6,071 nt of DNA from Acidobacteriaceae bacterium (GTDB lineage Bacteria > Acidobacteriota > Terriglobia > Bryobacterales > Bryobacteraceae): positions 1 to 6,071 of the forward strand of contig JAFARV010000615.1 of NCBI GenBank assembly GCA_019245255.1. The letters run 5' to 3'. Position numbers and translations under genes: made by a program. Shown here piece after piece: positions 1 through 6,071 of this stretch (the stretch's first letter is position 1; every line of letters begins with the position of its first letter). The notes under the pieces were generated by a model. The model searched no databases and had not been told where the DNA came from. It saw only the letters and a list, made by a program, of their open reading frames with translations.

Positions 1-735
1 CATGCCCTTCTCATGTCCCGAACCGATTTTCGCAAGCTGGCTGAAGGCTCCCTGCGCAGCAGCTTCTTTCACTCGTTCCTAACGAAGGGCCGGCTCCTCT
101 ATACGCACGAAACAGGTATTGCCCGATTGTGCGAACGGCTGCATTCGATTGGCGAACGCGACATTCGAATCCAGCTCTTGAATGCCGCCGCCAGTACGTT
201 GCCTGCCGTCTACAAAGCCCATAAGTGGTTTCGCACGCGTGGCGACCTGGATTACACGGCCCTCTGGATTCTGCACGCGGCAAATGGACTCGCCCGAATT
301 GAGATCCTCAGCGCGCGTCAGCTCGCGGACCGCGAGGTACTCCCGCAGGCCATCAAACTGAACCCAGGATTCTTCAAGCTCGTCTACACTGATCTGCTGA
401 ACAACAAAAAGACCACCAAAACCGTACAAGGGGCACTTACAGCCATCGATAACTATCTTGCCGATCGCACTCCCGAACTCTTCGGACTCGTGCTCGATTA
501 TCTTCAAGAAGTCAGTGAAGCGCGTTCCGCGACGGAGATCGACGATCACTTCCGTCGTAATTTCGGCGTTGGCGCTGTCACCGGCATTTGCGAATATCTT
601 TCGGATCGTGGTCTGATCGGCAAGGCTTCGCTCCCGGTACGGCTCACAAAGAAAAGTAACGTCAATGTGGATGAACTCGCATTTTTCTACCGCGGCACAG
701 CAGTAACCGAAGGGGAGGCGCCAAGTGAGTGGTAA
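1..735 (+). CDS. 3' part of an uncharacterised helical plus winged-helix protein, possibly nucleotidyltransferase-like
   Basis: The frame is open from the first base, and the ATG at 13 has no Shine-Dalgarno-like purine run before it, so the gene most likely starts upstream of the window. Numbering from that ATG gives 240 residues. Residues about 25-150 are predicted mostly helical and contain 'KGRLLYTHE' and 'YKAHKWF'. This resembles the helical substrate-side domain that follows the catalytic domain in aminoglycoside- and minimal-type nucleotidyltransferases, but the diagnostic GS and DxD motifs would lie outside the window, so that family is only an inference. Residues about 155-226 look like a winged helix: a helix ('ATEIDDHF'), a recognition-type helix ('VTGICEYLSDRGLI'), then a beta wing ('LPVRLT...VNVDELAFFY'). 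There is no signal peptide in the visible part, so it is probably cytoplasmic. The last 11 bp overlap the uvrA start, suggesting translational coupling and a shared mRNA. Coding is secure; function is not. Confidence 0.8.
   Translation, partial: HALLMSRTDFRKLAEGSLRSSFFHSFLTKGRLLYTHETGIARLCERLHSIGERDIRIQLLNAAASTLPAVYKAHKWFRTRGDLDYTALWILHAANGLARIEILSARQLADREVLPQAIKLNPGFFKLVYTDLLNNKKTTKTVQGALTAIDNYLADRTPELFGLVLDYLQEVSEARSATEIDDHFRRNFGVGAVTGICEYLSDRGLIGKASLPVRLTKKSNVNVDELAFFYRGTAVTEGEAPSEW
711..718 (+). promoter_or_regulatory. Shine-Dalgarno site of uvrA
   Basis: AGGGGAGG lies six bases before the GTG at 725 and is a strong match to the anti-Shine-Dalgarno sequence. It sits inside the end of the upstream gene. 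An in-frame TAA at 704-706 rules out any earlier uvrA start, and GTG 725 is the first start codon after it, so this site fixes the start. Confidence 0.75.
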
Positions 736-3634
736 GACGCCACTCGCAAAGCCGAGGCCGACGCCGCGAAACACCATCGCAGTACAGGGCGCCCGCGTTC
801 ACAATCTGAAGAACATCTCGATTGAACTTCCGCGAAACCGGCTGATCGTCGTAACGGGTCTCTCCGGTTCCGGGAAATCCAGTCTGGCGTTTGACACCAT
901 CTATGCGGAAGGCCAGCGCCGGTATCTCGAATCGCTGTCGAGCTACGCCAAGCGTTTCGTCACTCAGATCGCAAAGCCTGACGTGGACTTTGTGTTCGGC
1001 CTCTCGCCCGTTATCTCGATCGAACAGAAAACCATCAGCAGCAACCCGAGATCGACGGTCGGGACTATGACCGACATCGCAAGTTACCTCAACCTTCTTT
1101 TCGCAACCATGGCCGACGCACACTGCCCGCGTACGGGAGAGCGTGTGCCCAGCCTCAGCCCTGGCCATATCCTCGAAATCATTCTGTCGCTGCCCGAAGG
1201 CACCGAGATAGAAATGCGAGCGCCGGTATTCCAGGTCTACGGCGAGGAACTCAATTTTGTTTTGACCGAAGTACGGAAAAAGGGCTGTCGCCTGATGGTT
1301 ATCGACGGCAAGCTGCTCGATATCTCGAACGAGATCTCAGTCGATGAGGACGACGTGCGCGACATGGACGCCATCGTCGATCGATTCATTGTTTCGCGGA
1401 AGCACGAAAAGGCGATCAAAGCCGGTATAGCCGCAACGCTATTGACCGGTGACGGGGTTATGCGCGTGGAAATCCTCAAGGGCGCATCGAAGCGGGAGGC
1501 TGAGCGCTTCCGGAAAGCGCTCTGCAGCGCCACTCATCATCTCGTGTACGGCGGTATCGAGCCCGAGTACTTCATGTTCAACAACCCCGAAAGTGCCTGC
1601 CGGACCTGCGGCGGCCTGGGGATTCATAAGATCACACATCCCGAACTGCTGGTGCCGGATCCGGAGCGTAGCATTCGCGGTGGCTGCTTCGTCAAAGAAG
1701 CCTATAAATACAATCCCGATACCTGGGACGGCCGTATTGTTTACAGCCTCTCTAAGCTCCTGAACTTCTCGCTCGATACGCCTTGGCAACAGCTACCAGA
1801 CTCTGTTCGCAATGCCGTTCTTTTTGGCCTGGACGGGCGAAAGGTCGCCACGACGGTTCCTCCCGATGCCAAAGACAAACGGGACAAATTCAATGGCCAC
1901 GAGGTTGGATTCCATGGAATTGCGCGTCGCATCGAGCGGCATTACCGGCGCTATCGCCAGCGCGGCGAGGCAAGTTCAGGCATGGAAGCATGGCTCGATA
2001 AGGTCATGGTGGAGCGAACCTGCCCGGATTGCGAGGGTGCACGCCTGCGGGCGACCCGCCTACTTTTCACCATTGCGGGCAAGACCATCCACGATGTTGG
2101 CAATCTCCATTTCGATGAGCTCCACAGTTTCCTGGGAAGCTTGAACCCTACGGGACGCGGCAGCGACGCCGCGCGCCAGGTGATTAACGAAATGCGAGGG
2201 CGTCTCGATCTTCTTCTCGGCATCGGTCTCGACTATCTGAATCTGAACCGACGTTCCGGCACGCTATCAGGCGGCGAATCGCAGCGTATCCGGCTCTCGA
2301 CCCAGATCGGTTCCGGCCTGATGGGGATGCTGTATGTACTCGACGAGCCCAGCATCGGTCTGCACCCGAAGGACAACGCGAAAATGATCGCGACGCTGGA
2401 GAATCTTCGCGATATCGGCAACACGGTGATCGTGGTTGAACATGACGAGGACACGATCCGCGCTGCCGATCACATCGTCGAGATGGGGCCCGGCGCCGGC
2501 ATCCATGGCGGCGCCATTGTTGCGCAGGGCACTCTGAAAGACATCACGTCCTGCAAAACGTCGCCAACCGGGTCGTACTTTTCCGGAAAACGATCGATCG
2601 CGGTTCCGGTACGGCGGCGCAAGACTGCAGCGAAGAAACTATTGATTCGCGGAGCCCGCGAAAATAACCTCAAGAATATTGACGTTACGATTCCTCTGGG
2701 CGTGCTGGTCGCGATTACGGGAGCTTCCGGCTCCGGCAAGAGCACTCTGGTAAACGAGATTCTCTACAAAGCGCTTTGGAAACGCCTGGAAGATACCCGG
2801 ACGCTTGCAGGGGCACACGATGGCATTGATGGTCTTGAGCACATCCACAAGGTCGTGAACATTGATCAGTCGCCGATTGGCCGGAACAGCCGTTCCAATC
2901 CTGCGACTTACATTGGTTTCTACGACGCGATCCGTGAACTGTTCGCGCAGACACCTCTCGCTGTCGAACGCGAATATAAATCCGGCCGCTTCAGTTTCAA
3001 CGTGAAAGGAGGGCGGTGTGAGGAGTGCCAGGGCGAAGGTGTAATCACTACCCAACTCTATTTCATGCCGGACGTTGAAGTTACTTGCGGTGCTTGTAAG
3101 GGCGCGCGCTTTGGTCCCGAGACTCTGGAAGTCACGTTGCGCGGCAAGACTATAAGTGACGTCCTCAATATGTCTATTGAAGAAGGTGTGAAGTTCTTTG
3201 CTGGGGAGCCTGCGATCGGCCGCAAGATCGAGATTCTTGCCGACCTCGGCCTCGGGTATCTGACGTTAGGTCAGTCGGCAACCACGCTCTCCGGAGGCGA
3301 AGCACAGCGCGTCAAGATCGCCGCGGAGCTCTCGAAGCTGCAGCGGTCGAAACATACGCTCTACATACTGGACGAGCCGACTACGGGCCTTCACTTGGCC
3401 GATGTGGAGCACCTGCTGGAGTGTCTGAATCGGCTCGTGGATGCAGGACACACGGTCCTCGTCATCGAGCATCATCTCGACGTGATTAAGACCGCCGATT
3501 ACGTCATCGATCTGGGACCCGAAGGCGGCCACGCCGGCGGCGAGGTCGTCGCGGCGGGCGCACCGGAAAGTATCATAGCTTCGCGCAAATCGCACACGGG
3601 GAGCTTCCTTAAAGAGCGGCTCCGACATGGCTAA
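725..3634 (+). CDS. uvrA: UvrA, excinuclease ABC subunit A, with atypical first zinc finger
   Basis: UvrA is a dimeric ABC-type ATPase that scans DNA with UvrB, recognises bulky lesions and loads UvrB before UvrC cuts; it acts in the cytoplasm. The 969 residues are close to E. coli UvrA (940). Visible in order: a Lys/Pro/Arg-rich N-terminal extension of about 16 residues; Walker A GLSGSGKSS (45-53); a UvrB-binding region (about 131-250); zinc finger 1 region with C292-x2-C295; C433-P-D-C436; signature LSGGESQ (514-520); Walker B with D540-E541; H573; second Walker A GASGSGKST (666-674); the conserved 'DQSPIGR' and 'RSNPATY' segments; intact zinc finger 2 (C765, C768, C788, C791); signature LSGGEAQ (855-861); Walker B D883-E884; H916. 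Oddity: the first CxxC of zinc finger 1 (E. coli C253/C256) is replaced by C267-S-A-T-H271-H272. All ATPase motifs look intact, so it is probably functional. It may be a second UvrA-type paralogue rather than the housekeeping copy. The GTG start is fixed by an upstream in-frame TAA (704-706) and a strong Shine-Dalgarno. Confidence 0.97.
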   Translation: MSGKTPLAKPRPTPRNTIAVQGARVHNLKNISIELPRNRLIVVTGLSGSGKSSLAFDTIYAEGQRRYLESLSSYAKRFVTQIAKPDVDFVFGLSPVISIEQKTISSNPRSTVGTMTDIASYLNLLFATMADAHCPRTGERVPSLSPGHILEIILSLPEGTEIEMRAPVFQVYGEELNFVLTEVRKKGCRLMVIDGKLLDISNEISVDEDDVRDMDAIVDRFIVSRKHEKAIKAGIAATLLTGDGVMRVEILKGASKREAERFRKALCSATHHLVYGGIEPEYFMFNNPESACRTCGGLGIHKITHPELLVPDPERSIRGGCFVKEAYKYNPDTWDGRIVYSLSKLLNFSLDTPWQQLPDSVRNAVLFGLDGRKVATTVPPDAKDKRDKFNGHEVGFHGIARRIERHYRRYRQRGEASSGMEAWLDKVMVERTCPDCEGARLRATRLLFTIAGKTIHDVGNLHFDELHSFLGSLNPTGRGSDAARQVINEMRGRLDLLLGIGLDYLNLNRRSGTLSGGESQRIRLSTQIGSGLMGMLYVLDEPSIGLHPKDNAKMIATLENLRDIGNTVIVVEHDEDTIRAADHIVEMGPGAGIHGGAIVAQGTLKDITSCKTSPTGSYFSGKRSIAVPVRRRKTAAKKLLIRGARENNLKNIDVTIPLGVLVAITGASGSGKSTLVNEILYKALWKRLEDTRTLAGAHDGIDGLEHIHKVVNIDQSPIGRNSRSNPATYIGFYDAIRELFAQTPLAVEREYKSGRFSFNVKGGRCEECQGEGVITTQLYFMPDVEVTCGACKGARFGPETLEVTLRGKTISDVLNMSIEEGVKFFAGEPAIGRKIEILADLGLGYLTLGQSATTLSGGEAQRVKIAAELSKLQRSKHTLYILDEPTTGLHLADVEHLLECLNRLVDAGHTVLVIEHHLDVIKTADYVIDLGPEGGHAGGEVVAAGAPESIIASRKSHTGSFLKERLRHG

Positions 3635-3673
3635 TCTGCAAGCACCGGAACCTCATTCGATGTCGGAGCTTTT
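3619..3673 (+). terminator. Candidate intrinsic terminator or RNA structure at the uvrA end
   Basis: GCTCCGACAT (3619-3628) is perfectly complementary to ATGTCGGAGC (3660-3669), a 10-bp stem with a 31-nt loop, followed directly by TTTT (3670-3673). The left arm covers the last uvrA codons, ending four bases before the stop codon. The long loop and short T run make it a weak intrinsic terminator. A second 7-bp repeat, ACCGGAA (3644-3650) with TTCCGGT (3672-3678), interleaves with it, so the two stems could form a pseudoknot or compete. The pairing is seen directly; termination is inference. Confidence 0.4.
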
Positions 3674-3794
3674 CCGGTCGCGATTGGACAGCCCCTGGCA
3701 TCGCCGCTGTCCCGAGACCCCTGGACTGGCGTCAATGCCGTTTTTCTGCAACGGCGGCAGCGGCGAGTGCGTCCCAAGCGGTTGTTATACTTAG
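3627..3794 (+). CDS. Possible 55-residue small protein overlapping the uvrA stop
   Basis: The ATG at 3627 overlaps the uvrA stop as ATGGCTAA, an arrangement typical of coupled genes, and the frame runs to TAG at 3792-3794. The product matches no family I recognise. It has no signal peptide or membrane segment, and four cysteines (28, 41, 48, 53), three of them in the tail 'CNGGSGECVPSGCYT'. The Shine-Dalgarno is poor (AAAGAG at 3611-3616). The start ATG lies partly in the left arm of the inverted repeat at 3619-3628, which could hide it. A 55-codon open stretch is unremarkable by chance at this base composition, so non-coding spacer is the likelier alternative. It shares the frame of the following gene, separated by one stop and six codons. 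Confidence 0.22.
   Translation: MANLQAPEPHSMSELFRSRLDSPWHRRCPETPGLASMPFFCNGGSGECVPSGCYT
3701..3766 (+). repeat. Inverted repeat in the spacer after uvrA
   Basis: TCGCCGCTG (3701-3709) pairs perfectly with CAGCGGCGA (3758-3766). The 48-nt interval contains a smaller stem, GCCGT (3737-3741) with ACGGC (3751-3755). No T run follows, so it is not a standard intrinsic terminator. It could be a transcript 3'-end or leader structure, an operator, or chance in GC-rich sequence. The rest of the 178 bp spacer shows nothing further apart from the promoter candidate. Confidence 0.3.
3786..3791 (+). promoter_or_regulatory. Candidate -10 element for the propeller gene
   Basis: TATACT matches the sigma-70 -10 consensus at five of six positions and lies 21 bp before the ATG at 3813, which would give a short leader of roughly 15 nt. 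No good -35 hexamer is seen 16-18 bp upstream, so the promoter is weak, activator-dependent, or not real. Confidence 0.3.
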
Positions 3795-3812
3795 CTGTTT
3801 TCGGGATCTTTG

Positions 3813-6071
3813 ATGAAGTTTCTTCTCGCCTCTGCGCTCGTTGTGTGCGCACCCTTCGCCTACTGCACCAGTTTCAGCAACGGACAAGCTGCCAGAGCTG
3901 TCATTGGGCAATATGAGTTTACGCAGAATAACGCCGCCGCAAACAGCCAGATTGTCGGCGGCGTCAGCGGACTTGCTTATGACGGTTCCGGTTTGTGGGT
4001 GGCTGATGGAGACGTCATTGGCGCTTTGGTGAACAACCGTGTTCTACGATTCGCCATCACTGGCCAACTACAAGTGCCGCACGCGGATCTCTCGGTTGTC
4101 GGCAGCCCCACCGCAGACAACTCTTGCGTTCTGTGCGGCTATGTGGCCGATGTGGTACTTGGCCAGGTGGACTTTGTCAGCGTCACTGCCGGAACCGCCG
4201 CCACAGCCTCGTCGAGCACGGCCGGTTCGATGTCCAACCCGACCGCAGTCGCCTCAGATGGAGTTCACCTGGCGGTCGTGGACACCGGGAACAATCGGAT
4301 TCTGATCTGGAACTCGTTACCGTTGGCATCGAACACGCCACCCAATGTGGTCCTGGGTCAACGCGATTTCACAACCGTCCAGCCGCTTACTTCGGTGAAC
4401 GCGAGCAGCCTCCGTGCGCCGCAGGGCATCTGGATTGAAGGGGGAAAGCTGTTTGTTGCCGATACCGGTAACGACCGTGTGCTGATCTGGAATAGCATTC
4501 CGAGCACAAACAATCAGCCGGCCGACCTCGTTCTGGGACAGCCGAACTTTAGCACTGTCAACGCCCCGCCCCTAAGCTCGACTGCACCGACTGCGGCCGC
4601 AAACCAATTGTGGAACCCGATTTCCGTAACCGTAAGCGCGGACGGCACGCATCTGCTGGTGGCGGACTTCGGCTTCAACCGCGTTTTGATCTGGAACAGC
4701 ATCCCGAGCAGCAACCAGCAGGCGGCGGATGTGGTGGTCGGTCAACCGGATATGGCATCTTCGCAGGCCAATAATGCTTCCGCTGAATGCGCCTCGAACG
4801 GCAAAGATTCGAACGGCAACCCGACGTATCCGCTGCGCTGTGAAACGACGGTTGATCATCCACGATTCGCGCTGTTCAACGGAACCCAGCTTTTTATTGC
4901 AGACACCGGGAATGACCGGGTGCTGGTGTACAACGAATTACCGAGTTCCAACAAGACGGCGGCGGACTTCGTTCTTGGACAACCCGATTTCCAGAGCGAT
5001 GTGGTTACTGGTCAGGCTTCGAGCGCGTTTTCCACCATCCTGAACAATGCCGGATCGACGGACACGATACCGACTCCGATGGCCTTGGCATGGGATGGAA
5101 CGAACCTTTACGTGAGCGATCCAACCGACCGGCGGGTGATGATCTTCACGCCGGGCGATACGGTGCTTCCGCAAAAATCAGTTCTCAATAATGCGAGCAA
5201 AATAACGCGCCAGGAAGGCTTCGTTACCGTCAGTGGAACGCCGGTCGCGAACGACACCGTCACAATAACGATTGCGGGCACCAATTATACGTACACGATT
5301 GCGAAGAACGACACGTTGACTTCAGTTGTGAACGGATTGATCAGCAAAATCAATTCCGGTTCAGGGGATCCGAACGCGCAGGCATTGACAGGAAACGCGG
5401 CGGATACTGTTTATCTTGATTCAAAGGGCACCAACAACGACCTGAACACAATTGCGTTTTCTGCCAGTAGTTCTAATACCTCTGACATCACTGTAACTAC
5501 GTCGGGCTCATACTTGACCGGCGGAAATTCAGGTACAGCCGCGCCGGGCACACTGGTCGAGATAGACGATCCAAGTAACTCGCTGGCCGATTTCACGACA
5601 TCAGCTAGTCCTACACAAGGATTTCCCGGCATCTTAAAAGATCCGAATCACCCCGGTTCTACGGTCCAGGTATTTATGGACGGCTTGTCGGCGCCGCTAA
5701 TGTATGCATCACCGGGTCAAGTGATTGCGCAGGTGCCGTACTTTGTCGACCCCAATTCGCATCAGCCGGATCGCGACAGCATTAGCGTGTACGTGCGCAC
5801 GGTGCATGCGAACGGCAATATAACTGTCACTAACGCACAACCCGTGGTGGTTGCGGCCGCCGTGCCGGGGTTGTTCGGCGCTCCCACGCAGAACGAGCCG
5901 CGCCCTGCTTTCGGCGCTTTACATCAGGCGGGAAATCCGTCAGCCACGATTTCGATCGACGGAAGCGCGCAGGCCGGAGATGTGATTACGATCACGGTGT
6001 CTGGCACCAACTACACCTACACAGTACTGTCGAGCGATTCGTTGGCGAGTATCGTCTCTGCTCTCGTTACC
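3813..6071 (+). CDS. Secreted six-bladed beta-propeller protein with TIGR03437-like C-terminal region (3' end outside window)
   Basis: One frame stays open for 753 codons from ATG 3813 to the last base, so the C-terminus is missing. An in-frame TAG at 3792-3794 bounds the start; CGGGA (3802-3806) is a modest Shine-Dalgarno. Residues 1-18 form a Sec signal peptide (Lys2, then a hydrophobic run); Tyr before Cys18 argues against a lipoprotein. Residues 28-447 form an NHL-like propeller: six 'NRV(L)' strands (about 75, 161, 221, 289, 368, 440) and six '(V)xGQxxF' strands (about 31, 116, 181, 241, 309, 388). The N-terminal 'AVIGQYEF' probably closes the last blade. 'SVLNNAS' (456-462) and residues 575-690, with 'APLMYASPGQVIAQVP', resemble the Acidobacteria TIGR03437 domain. 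Between them (469-571) sits a domain like the flagellin IN motif, and a second copy starts at 711. Such proteins are exported; ligand and role are unknown. Carbohydrate or surface binding is only a guess. Confidence 0.9.
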   Translation, partial: MKFLLASALVVCAPFAYCTSFSNGQAARAVIGQYEFTQNNAAANSQIVGGVSGLAYDGSGLWVADGDVIGALVNNRVLRFAITGQLQVPHADLSVVGSPTADNSCVLCGYVADVVLGQVDFVSVTAGTAATASSSTAGSMSNPTAVASDGVHLAVVDTGNNRILIWNSLPLASNTPPNVVLGQRDFTTVQPLTSVNASSLRAPQGIWIEGGKLFVADTGNDRVLIWNSIPSTNNQPADLVLGQPNFSTVNAPPLSSTAPTAAANQLWNPISVTVSADGTHLLVADFGFNRVLIWNSIPSSNQQAADVVVGQPDMASSQANNASAECASNGKDSNGNPTYPLRCETTVDHPRFALFNGTQLFIADTGNDRVLVYNELPSSNKTAADFVLGQPDFQSDVVTGQASSAFSTILNNAGSTDTIPTPMALAWDGTNLYVSDPTDRRVMIFTPGDTVLPQKSVLNNASKITRQEGFVTVSGTPVANDTVTITIAGTNYTYTIAKNDTLTSVVNGLISKINSGSGDPNAQALTGNAADTVYLDSKGTNNDLNTIAFSASSSNTSDITVTTSGSYLTGGNSGTAAPGTLVEIDDPSNSLADFTTSASPTQGFPGILKDPNHPGSTVQVFMDGLSAPLMYASPGQVIAQVPYFVDPNSHQPDRDSISVYVRTVHANGNITVTNAQPVVVAAAVPGLFGAPTQNEPRPAFGALHQAGNPSATISIDGSAQAGDVITITVSGTNYTYTVLSSDSLASIVSALVT
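4278..4991 (+). repeat. Four near-identical propeller blade modules
   Basis: A 31-residue (93 bp) module of the form '(V/A)DTGNxRVLIWNSxPSxN...ADxVLGQPDF' occurs at 4278-4370, 4458-4550, 4662-4754 and 4899-4991. Start-to-start spacing is 180, 204 and 237 bp, so the loops between modules lengthen towards the 3' side. Similarity also shows in the DNA (for example GATCTGGAA with AGCAT-CCGAGCA in the second and third modules), pointing to fairly recent duplication or strong constraint. More diverged blades lie before and after. Confidence 0.85.
5217..5525 (+). repeat. Flagellin-IN-like domain, copy 1 (within the propeller gene)
   Basis: Residues 469-571 of the propeller protein begin with 'DTVTITIAGTNYTYTIAKND', then 'TLTSVVNGLISKIN', 'AQALTG' and 'YLDSKGTNNDLN', ending in 'YLTGG'. 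The order of a beta-strand pair, a 'YTYT' strand, a D-T-L helix start and an 'xLxxxIN' helix resembles the flagellin hook IN motif also found in secreted bacterial repeats. It lies between the two parts of a TIGR03437-like region. Family assignment is by eye. Confidence 0.55.
5535..5882 (+). other. TIGR03437-like region (within the propeller gene)
   Basis: Residues 575-690 carry 'APGTLVEI', 'STVQVFMDGLSAPLMYASPG' then 'QVIAQVPY', and 'VVVAAAVPGLFG'. These correspond in order to the family's usual 'APGs.v.I.G', 'V.V.G..APL.YvSpgQIN.QvP' and 'v....PGiF' segments. The domain is known from many Solibacter-type exported proteins and has no established function. Confidence 0.65.
5943..6071 (+). repeat. 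Flagellin-IN-like domain, copy 2, cut by the window end
   Basis: Residues 711-753 align without gaps to residues 469-511, an offset of 726 bp. In the last 37 aligned positions 18 residues are identical, including the shared 'GTNYTYT'. The domain therefore occurs at least twice, on either side of the TIGR03437-like core. The rest lies outside the window. Confidence 0.6.

Noticed and set aside
79..777. Long reverse-strand reading frame of 232 codons opposite the first gene
   Set aside because: It mirrors the codon pattern of the + strand gene, has no recognisable motif, and the opposite strand has a coherent fold and a coupled downstream gene.
2639..3055. Reverse-strand frame of 138 codons inside uvrA
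   Set aside because: It lies wholly opposite conserved UvrA sequence, including the second Walker A, and shows no independent signal.
3631..3852. Reverse-strand frame of 73 codons across the spacer
   Set aside because: It is Arg-rich with no motif or clear ribosome site, and it runs through the structured spacer and the signal-peptide coding region of the next gene.
3849..3869. Cys18 considered as a lipoprotein attachment cysteine
   Set aside because: The residue before it is Tyr, which the lipobox does not accept; a Sec signal peptidase I site nearby is more likely.
4278..4991. Repeated DNA considered as a CRISPR-like or mobile-element array
   Set aside because: The repeats are in frame, with 180-237 bp spacing and protein-level conservation, and encode propeller blades.
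4039..5043. Several + strand frames (4039-4305, 4124-4438, 4729-5043) that make the 3' region look like fragmented or decayed genes
   Set aside because: They are Arg/Pro/Trp-rich shadows. Reading from ATG 3813 gives one continuous frame with regular propeller repeats, so there is no frameshift or pseudogene.

Overview
The window reads as a chromosomal segment of an Acidobacteriota bacterium, most likely of the Solibacter/Bryobacter type. The main clue is the 3' gene. It joins a six-bladed propeller of 'NRVLIWNS...ADVVLGQPDF' repeats to a C-terminal region resembling the TIGR03437 'Solibacter' domain (an 'APL.Y.SPGQ...QVP' motif). Moderate to high G+C and tight + strand packing fit. The lineage is inferred from protein style, not from a marker gene.

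Layout, all on the + strand. Positions 1-735 hold the 3' part of a gene whose 5' end lies outside the window. What remains is an alpha-helical domain followed by a winged-helix-like C-terminus; it may be the tail of a nucleotidyltransferase-like protein, but no catalytic domain is visible. It overlaps by 11 bp the GTG start of a complete uvrA (725-3634, 969 aa), the damage-recognition ATPase of nucleotide excision repair. This UvrA has both ABC ATPase modules and an intact second zinc finger. Its first zinc finger has lost the usual leading CxxC pair and keeps only a Cys and nearby His residues.

The uvrA end and the 178 bp spacer after it are structured. A perfect 10-bp inverted repeat spans the uvrA stop and is followed by TTTT. 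It interleaves with a second 7-bp inverted repeat in pseudoknot order, and a third 9-bp repeat follows. A 55-codon reading frame (3627-3794) starts on an ATG overlapping the uvrA stop. It ends 18 bp before the next gene, in that gene's own frame; whether it is real is uncertain.

Positions 3813-6071 form one uninterrupted reading frame of 753 codons that runs off the window. It encodes a secreted protein: signal peptide, six-bladed propeller, then a TIGR03437-like region that appears split by an inserted domain resembling the flagellin 'IN' motif. A second copy of that domain begins at the window edge.

The first two genes look translationally coupled, so the partial protein may be co-produced with UvrA. 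The propeller gene is probably an independent unit with its own weak promoter and an extracytoplasmic role. No RNA gene, CRISPR array, insertion sequence or phage gene was seen. The best leads are the altered UvrA zinc finger, the coupled partner gene, the structured uvrA end and the nested domain architecture.
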